Of a stretch of DNA of 64,000 nucleotides, positions 31,601 through 39,483 are shown one piece after another (the first letter of the stretch is position 1; the number at the start of each line of letters is the position of its first letter). Below the pieces are notes generated by a model. That model was not told where the DNA came from, ran no database searches, and worked only from the letters and a program-made list of their open reading frames with translations. The stretch spans positions 1,289,102 through 1,353,101 of the forward strand of contig NZ_BMJA01000001.1 of NCBI RefSeq assembly GCF_014642835.1, read 5' to 3'. Origin of the DNA: Dyella nitratireducens. GTDB taxonomy: Bacteria > Pseudomonadota > Gammaproteobacteria > Xanthomonadales > Rhodanobacteraceae. A program made the translations under genes and the position numbers.

Positions 31601-32911
31601 TCACGCAAGGCTTTCGTTCCCCGTTCGCTGTTGCCCCTTCCCTGCCTTGGTCTCCGGCGCCAGATCCGGTGAAGTCGCGGCTTTGCGCGCGATCCATGCC
31701 GCCAACGACGAAGCCCCTACGCCGATCAGCGCAATGCTGCCCACGCCGATGCCAAGCTTCACCAAGCCGCTGATACTGCTGGTGATCACCACGTCACCGA
31801 ATCGCCATACTGCCGTTTCCACGAAATTCTTACCCTTGTAGCGCGTCTCGCGCGGCACGCGCGTGTAGAGCGCATCGCTGGCAGGTTTGGTCATGCCGTA
31901 CATGAAGCCGCGCGTGCCGACCATCATCAGCGCCAACAGCGGCACGCTGTAACCCAGCACGCTCAGCTGCGCGTGGCCGCCAACCATCACCATGATCAGC
32001 AGACCGAGATTCACCAGCTGCGGCAGTACCAGCGCCCAAATGGCGCCACGGCGCATCAGCAACCAGGGCGACAGCGTGAGCTGTAGCAACGCCCCGAGCA
32101 AATTCACCGCCAGATCGATGTGCGCGTAAAACGCCGTGCGCTCCGCAGCGGACGTCAGATGCACCTTGGTGTAATCAGCCACCAGTGCATAAGCCAGCGT
32201 GCCGACGCCGTCGCCGAGCAACATCAGAATAGCCATCCAGCGCAGGAACGGACGCGACCAAAGCTCCCGTATGCCTGCCCAGAGCGAACCCCCAACCGGT
32301 TGCTCGGCGCTGCCGCCTTCCGCCCGCTGCACGGAAATGCGCAACAGCAATACCAGCGACATCCCAAGCATCGCTGCGGACACCAGCAACAAGGGGGCGA
32401 CACCGATCAGGCCAACCAACACGCTGGTTATCGATGGACCGAATATCGCGCCAGCCATGCCACCCAGTGCGATCAGCGAGAACACTTCACGCGCGCGCCG
32501 GCTGTCGAAAACGTCCGCCATGAAACTCCAGAACAACGAGACCACGAACAGGTTGAAGACGCTGACCCAAATGAAGAACACCACACCCAAGGCACGCGCG
32601 CCGATGCGGTCCTGCGCGAGGAACGCCGGAATGAAACCCAGCAGGCAGATGATGAAGAAGCTATAGCTCCAGCCCAATAGGCGCCGCCGAGGAAAGCGCA
32701 CCACCCATATGCCGAACACCGGCGTTAGCAGCAGCATGGCCACGAACGTGGCCAGATAGAACAGCGGCAACTGCGTAGAACCCACGGCGCCGCCAAGCTG
32801 ATCACGTACCGGGCGGATGATGTAGTACGAGGTCAACAGGAAGAAGAACGCGAGTGCCGACACCATCGGCGTGGCATCTCGGCGTGAGGAATCAGGGAAC
32901 GGCAAACGCAC
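31601..32911 (-). CDS. NTP/NDP-exchange-type membrane transporter
   Basis: A 436-residue protein with 11-12 hydrophobic helices. The segments YYIIRPVRDQLGG and SLFWSFMADVFDSRRAREVF, followed by IALGGMAGAIFGP, fit the ATP/ADP translocase-like (Npt) family better than generic sugar or drug MFS carriers. Those best known exchange nucleotides in intracellular bacteria; free-living members have unknown substrates. The start is GTG at 32911 with GGAAG seven bases upstream; the open frame extends to 33085 but that part is not family-like. Divergent from the beta-lactamase-family gene. Substrate is uncertain. Confidence 0.75.
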   Translation of the reverse strand: MRLPFPDSSRRDATPMVSALAFFFLLTSYYIIRPVRDQLGGAVGSTQLPLFYLATFVAMLLLTPVFGIWVVRFPRRRLLGWSYSFFIICLLGFIPAFLAQDRIGARALGVVFFIWVSVFNLFVVSLFWSFMADVFDSRRAREVFSLIALGGMAGAIFGPSITSVLVGLIGVAPLLLVSAAMLGMSLVLLLRISVQRAEGGSAEQPVGGSLWAGIRELWSRPFLRWMAILMLLGDGVGTLAYALVADYTKVHLTSAAERTAFYAHIDLAVNLLGALLQLTLSPWLLMRRGAIWALVLPQLVNLGLLIMVMVGGHAQLSVLGYSVPLLALMMVGTRGFMYGMTKPASDALYTRVPRETRYKGKNFVETAVWRFGDVVITSSISGLVKLGIGVGSIALIGVGASSLAAWIARKAATSPDLAPETKAGKGQQRTGNESLA

Positions 32912-33153
32912 CGGTCGGCTTCCAGCGGGAGGCGGGGCAAGACTAGCATGCTGTCGTGACGACCGATGGGCGGACCATTCATCTGGCTTCGCAGGTCCAT
33001 GCGATCCCGATGCAGTGCAACAGATAAGGAGGGTTGCCGCAGCATGCCGTTGTGACCCTGTCCGAAGTACAGGACAATTCGGCACTCATCCATGGACGAT
33101 TCCACCAGCCCATGACCCGAGGCGTGGCAGCACGCCCGCAAGAAGCGAGTAGC

Positions 33154-34470
33154 ATGCAGTTTCGTAAGCTTCCCCTGCTGATCGCCGGTTTGCTCGGCAT
33201 CGCCGCCACCTGGCTCCCCGCTTCCGCTACGCGAGCGTCGACGAACACGACGTCCACGCCTGATATTCGTCCGCCGCGCCAAGATGCTACCGGTCTGAGC
33301 GTCACGCTTCCGCCTGAACGTATCAAGGCAGCCCTGGATGCGTATTCGCATTGGTTGGACGTGGTGGCGCAACGCAATGAAGTAGCCGGCCTTGCTACCG
33401 CGGTGGTGGTGGACAACAAGGTGGCCTTTGAACGTACGATCGGTTACGCAGACGTCGCCACGCAGGAACCGGTCACACCCACCACCGTATTCCGCCTTGC
33501 ATCGCTGTCCAAGGCATTCGCGACGGCAATCACCGGCCTACTCATCGACGATGGCCGTTTCGGCTGGGATACCAAGCTCGCTGAAGCACTACCGTTCTTT
33601 CAGTTGAAGGATGCGCAGGCCTCCGGTGCCGCCACGGTGCGGGATATTCTCGGGCAACGCCTGGGGCTGCCGCACAACACCTACGATCAGATGCTGGAAG
33701 ACAACGTTCCCTATGAGGAACTGGTGCGCAAGCTCGACGAGGTGACGCTGACCTGCAACGTGGGTGAATGCTACGGCTACCAGAACGTTGCCTTTAGCCT
33801 GATCGGCGATCTGATCTATGCCGAAACGGGCGACTTCTTCTATCACCAGGTCGACAAGCGCCTCTTCTTTCCGCTGGGCATGACCACGGCAAGCTACGGT
33901 CGCGACGAGCTGGAAAGCAGCAAGAGCTGGGCGCATCCGCACCGCCCGCATGGCGCGCATGCATGGGAGTCGTTCGAGCCGAAGGAAGCCTATTACCGCG
34001 TGGCCCCGGCCGCCGGTGTCAATGCCAGCCTGCGCGACATGGAGCTATGGCTGATCGCGCAGATGGGCGGACGTCCTGACGTATTGCCGCAGCCGCTGCT
34101 GGATGCGTTGCACGCACCCGGCGTGCCGACACCTACCGAAATGCGCGACACGCCATGGCGCCGCGCTCGCGTGACTTCGGCAAGCTATGGCCTGGGCTGG
34201 CGCGTGTTTACCTACGCGGGTGAAACGATGATCTTTCACGCGGGCGCGGTCGAAGGCTATCGCACGATGATCGCGTTCTTCCCGAAATACCACGTCGGCA
34301 TGGTGTCGATGTGGAACTCGCCAGGCTCGGTGGGCACCGACCTGATGCCGATGGTGTTCGACGCGATGCTCGGCTTGCCACACGTGGATTGGGCCGGGGT
34401 GGAAAGCGATCCCCCGGCGAATCGGTCGGCACCGGCAAAAACGCGGCATAAATCTCGCCGTCGCGGGTAA
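33154..34470 (+). CDS. Exported serine beta-lactamase/esterase-family protein
   Basis: A 438-residue class C-like serine hydrolase with a signal peptide (about 1-25). The SxxK nucleophile motif is SLSK (Ser117, Lys120), the second motif YQN (Tyr209-Asn211) matches YxN, and FHAGAVEGY is the HxG third motif. HxG is common in esterase or peptidase members, so it need not confer beta-lactam resistance. ATG 33154 starts the signal peptide MQFRKLPLLIAGLLG; an in-frame ATG at 33034 would add 40 non-signal residues. The C-terminus is basic (KTRHKSRRRG). Probably periplasmic. Confidence 0.87.
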   Translation: MQFRKLPLLIAGLLGIAATWLPASATRASTNTTSTPDIRPPRQDATGLSVTLPPERIKAALDAYSHWLDVVAQRNEVAGLATAVVVDNKVAFERTIGYADVATQEPVTPTTVFRLASLSKAFATAITGLLIDDGRFGWDTKLAEALPFFQLKDAQASGAATVRDILGQRLGLPHNTYDQMLEDNVPYEELVRKLDEVTLTCNVGECYGYQNVAFSLIGDLIYAETGDFFYHQVDKRLFFPLGMTTASYGRDELESSKSWAHPHRPHGAHAWESFEPKEAYYRVAPAAGVNASLRDMELWLIAQMGGRPDVLPQPLLDALHAPGVPTPTEMRDTPWRRARVTSASYGLGWRVFTYAGETMIFHAGAVEGYRTMIAFFPKYHVGMVSMWNSPGSVGTDLMPMVFDAMLGLPHVDWAGVESDPPANRSAPAKTRHKSRRRG

Positions 34471-34542
34471 AGGGTTCCCCCCTTTCCCCATTGAGAAGCG
34501 ACGCGACAGACTCGTACCTTGGAGTCTGCAATCACTCACCGA

Positions 34543-34573
34543 GCCGTCATCCCGCTGTCGCGGGAATGACGGC
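34543..34573. repeat. GTCATTCCCGC-type palindromic repeat
   Basis: Arms GCCGTCATCCCGC and GCGGGAATGACGGC pair with one bulged base around TGTC. It is between the convergent beta-lactamase-family and TonB genes and shares the GTCATTCC core of the repeat at 28206. A second weaker hairpin (CCAGGAA/TTCCTGG) follows at about 34573-34605. Confidence 0.65.
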
Positions 34574-34622
34574 CAGGAAGTTTCTAACCAGGTAAAGGTT
34601 CCTGGCTAGAAAACCTGAAACA

Positions 34623-35687
34623 TCACTGCGAAGCGCTGAGCTTGAACTCGATGCGCTTCTGCTGCTGCGAGGCGATCGCCGCTCCGTCGCGCATCGCCGG
34701 CGAGAACTTGGCACGACGCAATGCATCGATGGCGGCGTTGTCGAACACGTGCCGCGGCTCAGCGCTGACTACCGTGATGTTGCTGACGCTGCCGTCTGTG
34801 TTGACCGTGTATTGCACATCCACCCAACCTTCCTGGTTGTTGCGCAGCGCCGTGGCAGGATAGCGCGGACGGATGGAGGAGATCGGGATAGCGTCGCGCG
34901 TCTCGCCGCCGCCAGCCGACGCATTCGCGCTGGCCACCTGGCTGTTTGGTGTGGCCGCGCTCGTCTGCGTCTGCGTGGCCTGTTCTTGCTTGACCTTCTG
35001 CTGCTGGGCCGCCAGCGCCGCCTGCTGTTGCGCCGCCTTGTCGGCCGCCGCCTTATCAGCGAGCGCCTTGTCCGCCGTAGCTTTGTCGACTGCCGCCTTC
35101 TGTGCCGCCAACTCGGCCTGGTGCTGCTGGTCGAGCTGTTTCTGCTGTTCCTGGTCGAGCGTCTTGCGCTGGGCATCCAGCTTGGAACGCAGAATGGTCA
35201 GCGTGTAGTTGGTGGGGTCGACCTTGGCCAGCAGGTTGATCTCGCGCTCGGCTTCGTCGAACTCGCGCTGGTTGATGACCTGCTCGACGTTGCTGGCGGC
35301 AAACGGGAACGTTTCGCGCAGGGCATCCGCCGCCACCTGGTTGCCGGGCTGCTTCTGCAACACCTTGAGGTAGAACTCGAAAGCGTTGTTGCCAGCCGGC
35401 GCGATGACGCGCTGCTGGTTCATCGCCTTGCGCGCTTCCGACAAGAGATCGTTGATGCTCAATGCATCCACGTTCACCGGCGGCGCCGCGGCCTGTTGCT
35501 GGCCAAGGTTGACCGGTGTGGATGGGTGCCCGCCTGAGTCCGCGGTCAACAAGTCTTCATGAGGCTTGATGATGAGGAACCAGGACACGACAGCGAGACC
35601 TGCAACGACGGCAAGTATCGCGATGATGACGGGCTTGATAGCCCCGCGCGCAAGCGAGCGCGCATGACGACTGTTTCGGGTATCCAT
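34623..35687 (-). CDS. TonB C-terminal domain protein with coiled-coil linker
   Basis: A 354-residue envelope protein. It has one N-terminal transmembrane helix (about 20-40), a periplasmic helical region, an Ala/Lys/Gln-rich coiled coil near 165-235 and a C-terminal TonB domain (about 270-350) with IRPRYPATALRNNQEGWVDV and a VVSAEP.HVFDNAAIDALRR segment. TonB domains couple the proton motive force, through ExbB/ExbD, to outer-membrane receptors; no exbB or exbD is adjacent. The low-complexity linker is TolA-like, so a TolA-type role is also possible. The ATG at 35687 is the first Met. Confidence 0.82.
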   Translation of the reverse strand: MDTRNSRHARSLARGAIKPVIIAILAVVAGLAVVSWFLIIKPHEDLLTADSGGHPSTPVNLGQQQAAAPPVNVDALSINDLLSEARKAMNQQRVIAPAGNNAFEFYLKVLQKQPGNQVAADALRETFPFAASNVEQVINQREFDEAEREINLLAKVDPTNYTLTILRSKLDAQRKTLDQEQQKQLDQQHQAELAAQKAAVDKATADKALADKAAADKAAQQQAALAAQQQKVKQEQATQTQTSAATPNSQVASANASAGGGETRDAIPISSIRPRYPATALRNNQEGWVDVQYTVNTDGSVSNITVVSAEPRHVFDNAAIDALRRAKFSPAMRDGAAIASQQQKRIEFKLSASQ

Positions 35688-35972
35688 GATCTTTCACTAC
35701 TGCAGTGGCATTAGATACCCGCGCTTCCCCCCTGTTATCCAGGAGCGGCTCCCCAAGTCGCCGCGGCGCGGATGGACCAAAGGTATCGCGATTGGGTCGA
35801 CACAGCAAATGTGGGGCATGTCACGAACACCCGCGAGGCGGGCTGTATGGACAGCGGGGGATTGCCGGGACAACCCGCAAGCCCTGTCCATGTCATTTTC
35901 GAAGGGTCGAGAACGTGCTGGGTCGAGAACACGCTCATCTCATTGTCGAAAATGCGGGACCCCAAAATGAAG
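35688..35972. other. Gap upstream of the TonB gene, with an inverted repeat enclosing two direct repeats
   Basis: No gene is seen in this stretch. CATTTTCGA (35894-35902) and TCGAAAATG (35946-35954) are exact inverted copies that enclose two direct copies of a GGTCGAGAAC motif ending in GCT. Upstream, ATGGACAG and CTGTCCAT also pair across a loop of about 30 bases. Possible structured RNA or regulator site; function unknown. Confidence 0.35.
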
Positions 35973-35995
35973 CGTCCCGGCACGAGGCCGGGACG
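35973..35995 (-). terminator. Terminator-like hairpin after the MetJ-histone gene
   Basis: Nine-base stem (CGTCCCGGC/GCCGGGACG) with a five-base loop, 75 bases downstream of the gene end. On the minus strand it is followed by GCTTCATTTT, so it is a fair but not strong terminator. Confidence 0.6.
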
Positions 35996-36069
35996 AAACG
36001 CTTTCGAACTACCTCCCTGCGCTGGGCACCGCAGGGAGACAAATCGAGTGCAACGTCTAGTTGTTGTGC

Positions 36070-36603
36070 TTACTTCTTGCTGGCCTTGGGGGCCTTGGCG
36101 GCCTTCGTGGCCTTCATGACTTTGGCAGCGGCTGCCTTCTTGGCAGTGCGCTTACGGGTTGCCTTCTTGGCAGCTTTCTTGGCAACGCGCTTGGCAGTTG
36201 CCTTCTTCGCGCCTACGCGCTTGGCACCCGCCTTCTTGGCGGTCTTGCGCGCGGTGCGCTTCTTGGCGGTGGCCTTCTTGGCGACCGGCCGCTTGGCTGC
36301 AGCTTTACGAGTGGTTTTCTTGGCGGCTTTCTTCGCCGACTTACGTGCAGTTTTCTTGGCAGTGGCCATAGTACGTCTTAGCTCCTCATCAGTTGGCAGT
36401 GGTTGCCCAGTAAAAGCGTGGAGGAACGCCTCGACCAGCAAATCGCTGTTCGTGGCGTGCCTCAAATTGTTGACCTGTCGGTAAGTACGGAGATCCGACA
36501 ACAGTCGCAATACGTGCATTGGAATCGAAACAGTGATCTTTCTCACCGCGCCGGCTTTTTCACCGTGATCTACGTAGGGCTTAATGAATTTCGATGCCAC
36601 CAT
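36070..36603 (-). CDS. MetJ repressor domain fused to a histone H1-like basic tail
   Basis: A 177-residue protein read through one unbroken frame. Residues 1-77 are a MetJ homologue: [34 protein letters not shown] and [13 protein letters not shown] match the beta-strand, helix A and helix B of Escherichia coli MetJ. The strand residues that contact the met box (Lys22, Thr24 here) and helix B of the SAM pocket are kept; the C-terminal part of MetJ is missing. From residue 78 the chain becomes a 100-residue Lys/Ala/Arg tail of repeated AKK/TRK/AKR, as in histone H1-like nucleoid proteins. ATG at 36603 has GGGGA upstream and a good promoter. It could be a nucleoid protein with a MetJ dimer core, or a true repressor with a DNA-compacting tail. 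Confidence 0.9.
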   Translation of the reverse strand: MVASKFIKPYVDHGEKAGAVRKITVSIPMHVLRLLSDLRTYRQVNNLRHATNSDLLVEAFLHAFTGQPLPTDEELRRTMATAKKTARKSAKKAAKKTTRKAAAKRPVAKKATAKKRTARKTAKKAGAKRVGAKKATAKRVAKKAAKKATRKRTAKKAAAAKVMKATKAAKAPKASKK

Positions 36604-36630
36604 TGGAAACGTTCCCCGTTTATGGTGCGA

Positions 36631-36659
36631 AAGCTATTCCTGAACATTTCAACTGTCAA
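36631..36659 (-). promoter_or_regulatory. Sigma-70-type promoter of the MetJ-histone gene
   Basis: On the minus strand TTGACA (36654-36659) and TAGCTT (36631-36636) are separated by 17 bases. The -35 is perfect and the -10 is modest. The predicted start gives a leader of about 20 bases containing GGGGA before the ATG. No convincing AGACGTCT met box was found here. Confidence 0.6.
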
Positions 36660-37132
36660 TTGATTTTTGCCATGAAATCAATCCCTTCGCCTCCGCGACC
36701 TGTCGACCACGCGGTCGGGAGGATGGTATTTCGATGACCTAATGCAATGTAATCAGCCGTCCAAACATTCAAGGAATTCGCTTCGCGCGTTTTTAGAAAA
36801 GGGCCAAAAACAAGCTAAAAATGTGATTTTTCTCATTGGCGCTGATACACGCATGGTGCCCATGCAAGCTGTGCAGCCATGCGATGCAACGCGCCGTTCC
36901 GACTGCCCGAAAGGGCGATCCGGGAGCATGAACGAATTTAGACTGGGAGGCGCCCGAGTCGGTGCCGGAAACGATCCGGAACATCCCCAACACCCTCGAA
37001 GCACTCCATCGCGACCTGCCATCGCATACATGCGATGAGTGCTCACTCAGTCCGTCGCAACGTCCACCATGCATCTTCTTCACATCGCACGCCGCGCTCT
37101 TGCGGCGGTGGCTACACATACCGCTGACATGA
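36660..37132. other. Intergenic region without a recognised gene
   Basis: This stretch between the MetJ-histone promoter and the gcvH terminator contains only short, family-less frames. A GCCGC/GCGGC hairpin lies at about 37090-37107. Nothing else could be supported. Confidence 0.5.
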
Positions 37133-37156
37133 GAACGGCCGCCTAGGCGGCCGTTC
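37133..37156 (-). terminator. Palindromic terminator-like hairpin after gcvH
   Basis: A perfect 24-base palindrome (GAACGGCCGCCT and its complement) lies 23 bases after the gcvH stop on the minus strand. The following bases (TCATGTC) are not T-rich, so it is a weak or Rho-assisted terminator candidate. Confidence 0.55.
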
Positions 37157-37178
37157 CTCATATCGAGCCGATCGCGTG

Positions 37179-37580
37179 TCAGTGATCTTCGTTCTCGATC
37201 AGTTCGGCGTAGGCGTCGGCGTCGAGCAGCTCATCCAACTCGCCACGGTCGCTGGCCTTCACCACGAACAACCAGCCCTCGCCGTAAGCGTCTTCGTTGA
37301 TGGTTTCGGGCTTGTCGGCAAGGGCATCGTTCACTTCGACGACTTCACCGGACACCGGTGAATAGATGTCGGAGGCGGCTTTCACCGACTCCACCGTCGC
37401 CGCGCCACTGCCGGCCTGCACCTGTGCGCCGACCTCCGGCAATTCGACGTAAACCAGGTCGCCGAGTTGCTCCTGCGCGTGGTTGGAGATGCCCACGCGG
37501 ATCAACCCGTTCTCTTCGACACGGGCCCACTCGTGGGACTTGAGAAATTTCAGATCGCCGGGAATTTCGCTCGCGCTCAT
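37179..37580 (-). CDS. gcvH: Glycine cleavage system H protein
   Basis: A 133-residue lipoyl carrier that moves the aminomethyl group between the P, T and L proteins of glycine cleavage. The lipoylated lysine is Lys67 in [30 protein letters not shown] and the end GEGWLFVVK are typical. Length matches the family. It follows gcvT by 96 bases in the same direction; gcvP is not in the window. Confidence 0.97.
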   Translation of the reverse strand: MSASEIPGDLKFLKSHEWARVEENGLIRVGISNHAQEQLGDLVYVELPEVGAQVQAGSGAATVESVKAASDIYSPVSGEVVEVNDALADKPETINEDAYGEGWLFVVKASDRGELDELLDADAYAELIENEDH

Positions 37581-37676
37581 GGTCAGGTCCAGTGATTGAT
37601 TTCGATGAGGGGGTTGTTGGAAGTGCGGATTCTAACTGCTGACGTTGCAGGAATGGGACATCTCCCACCGCGACGC

Positions 37677-38777
37677 TCAGATGCCTTCGCAGGCTTTACC
37701 GTCGCGCACGAACGGGAATTTCACCACGCGCACCGGTACTTCACGGCCACGGATATCGACCCGCACGTTGCCGGTGACGCCCGCAGGAATGCGCGCAAAC
37801 GCCACTGACTTGTTCAAGGTGGGTGCGAAGCTGCCGGAAAGGATTTCCCCTTCACCTTGCGGCGTCAGCACTTTCTGGCCGTGGCGCAGCACGCCTTTTT
37901 CATCCATCACCAGGCCGACCATCGCACGCGGCACACCGGCGCCCTTCTGTGCTTCCAGTGCCTTGCGGCCGATGAAGTCGCGACCTTCATCCAGCGAAAG
38001 GGTCCAGGCCAGACCGGCTTCCCATGGCGTGACGTTTTCGTCCATGTCCTGGCCGTAGAGGTTCATGCCGGCTTCCAAGCGCAGGGTATCGCGCGCACCC
38101 AAGCCGCAGGCAGCGACACCCACTTCAGCTAATGCCTTCCACAAAACCACGGCGTGTTCTTCCGGCAACAAGATCTCGAAACCGTCCTCGCCGGTATAAC
38201 CGGTGCGCGCAATGAATAGCGGCATCCCGTGCGGACCTTGCGCCGCGGCAGCGGCGAAACGGCCAAGCTTTTCGATGCGCGGGCGATCCACCTCGTGCAG
38301 CAGGCCGAGCACCTTGGCACGTGCATTGGGGCCTTGCACGGCGATCATCGCGAAATCGGGGCGTTCTTTCACGGCAACGTCGAACTCTTTTGCCTGCCGT
38401 TCGATCCAGGCCAGATCCTTGTCGCGCGTGGCGGCGTTGACCACCAGGCGGAAGTGTTCGTCACCCAACAGATACACGATCAGGTCGTCGATCACCCCGC
38501 CCTGCTCGTTGAGCATGCAGCTGTACAGCGCCTTGCCCTGCACCTTCAGCTTGTCGACGCTGTTGGCCAGCAGGTGACGCAGGAATTCGCGCGTGCGGGC
38601 GCCATGCAGATCGACCACGGTCATGTGCGACACATCGAACATGCCGGCGTCGCGACGCACGGCGTGGTGTTCTTCGATCTGCGACCCGTAACTGATCGGC
38701 ATATCCCAGCCGCCGAAATCGACCATGCGCGCGCCGAGCTCGCGATGGAGTGCATTGAGGACGGTCTTCTGGGTCAT
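37677..38777 (-). CDS. gcvT: Glycine cleavage system aminomethyltransferase (T protein)
   Basis: A 366-residue folate-dependent enzyme that releases ammonia from the H-protein-bound intermediate and forms methylenetetrahydrofolate. [40 protein letters not shown] and [14 protein letters not shown] are family signatures. ATG at 38777 begins [11 protein letters not shown]; the frame runs ten residues further but without support. It is driven by a clear promoter at 38808-38836 and is followed by gcvH, forming a gcvTH operon. No glycine riboswitch is visible, since the leader is only about 24 bases. Confidence 0.97.
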   Translation of the reverse strand: MTQKTVLNALHRELGARMVDFGGWDMPISYGSQIEEHHAVRRDAGMFDVSHMTVVDLHGARTREFLRHLLANSVDKLKVQGKALYSCMLNEQGGVIDDLIVYLLGDEHFRLVVNAATRDKDLAWIERQAKEFDVAVKERPDFAMIAVQGPNARAKVLGLLHEVDRPRIEKLGRFAAAAAQGPHGMPLFIARTGYTGEDGFEILLPEEHAVVLWKALAEVGVAACGLGARDTLRLEAGMNLYGQDMDENVTPWEAGLAWTLSLDEGRDFIGRKALEAQKGAGVPRAMVGLVMDEKGVLRHGQKVLTPQGEGEILSGSFAPTLNKSVAFARIPAGVTGNVRVDIRGREVPVRVVKFPFVRDGKACEGI

Positions 38778-38807
38778 TGCGGGCCTGCCAGGGTGGGGAG
38801 ACCGCAC

Positions 38808-38836
38808 ATTATCCCCACCGCTCCGCGCTAATCCAA
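38808..38836 (-). promoter_or_regulatory. Promoter of the gcvT-gcvH operon
   Basis: On the minus strand TTGGAT (38831-38836) and GATAAT (38808-38813) are separated by 17 bases, in the 70-base gap between alkB-like and gcvT genes. Predicted transcription starts about 24 bases before the gcvT ATG. Confidence 0.65.
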
Positions 38837-38847
38837 GTTGCAGGGCG

Positions 38848-39483
38848 TCATGGCAGGTGGTGCGCGGTATCGATCAGGCGGAATGTCAGGTTGATGCGTG
38901 GTGCCAATAGGCCGGCGCTCTTTGGCAAATCGTGCTGATATCGACGCTGAGTATCGCCAGCCATGCACAACAGGCTGCCATGCGCGAGTGTGATGTTGAC
39001 GGGATGTGCTGCAGGTGTTCCACGCGGCACGCGGCGGCGGAAACGAAAACGGCGATCCGCACCCAGGCTCACTGAAGCGATGACAGGCTGGGCGCCGAGC
39101 TCCGGTTCGTCATCGCTATGCCAACCCATGGAATCCTGACCGTCACGGTACAGATTGGCGAGCACGCTATTGAAGCGTGCCTGGCAAGAACATTCGACAC
39201 GCTCGCGCAGCGCAAGCAGCGATGCCGTCCATGACTTTGGTTCGAAACGGCTGCGCGAATACACGTAGGTAGCACCCGAATCGCCGATCCAGCAACTCAA
39301 CCGTGGCGAATCTACCTCGCGCCCGAACATGTTCAGGCGATGGCGCTCCCAAGGGATTTCTTGGAGCAGACGAGCGAGCAGCTCATCCGCCTCTTCGCGG
39401 GAAAGCCAGGATGGCGCGTAAAGCACATCGGCATCCTGCAATGGCAGATGTTGCCAGCCACCGCCAATAAGCTCAGAGATCAT
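38848..39483 (-). CDS. AlkB-type 2-oxoglutarate/Fe(II) dioxygenase
   Basis: A 211-residue oxygenase of the AlkB family, likely acting on alkylated nucleic acids. The iron site is visible as HSD in [12 protein letters not shown] (HxD) and the distal His in [18 protein letters not shown] gives the Arg that binds 2-oxoglutarate. [18 protein letters not shown] matches AlkB-like members of the Alkbh2 type. ATG at 39483 begins MISELIGGG; it overlaps the end of the upstream amidase gene by 11 bases in another frame, so translation may be coupled. DNA-repair role is inferred from family. Confidence 0.88.
   Translation of the reverse strand: MISELIGGGWQHLPLQDADVLYAPSWLSREEADELLARLLQEIPWERHRLNMFGREVDSPRLSCWIGDSGATYVYSRSRFEPKSWTASLLALRERVECSCQARFNSVLANLYRDGQDSMGWHSDDEPELGAQPVIASVSLGADRRFRFRRRVPRGTPAAHPVNITLAHGSLLCMAGDTQRRYQHDLPKSAGLLAPRINLTFRLIDTAHHLP

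Noticed and set aside
33154-34470. Beta-lactam resistance call for the SLSK protein
   Set aside because: The third motif is HxG as in many esterases and peptidases, so resistance cannot be claimed from sequence.
36604-36760. SAM riboswitch upstream of the MetJ-histone gene
   Set aside because: The predicted leader is only about 20 bases, too short for any SAM riboswitch class, and no typical helices were seen.
36753-37046. 97-residue minus-strand frame upstream of the MetJ-histone gene
   Set aside because: No family features, and the codon pattern does not look like a gene.
38778-38847. Glycine riboswitch upstream of gcvT
   Set aside because: Only 70 bases separate the genes, and the predicted leader is about 24 bases.
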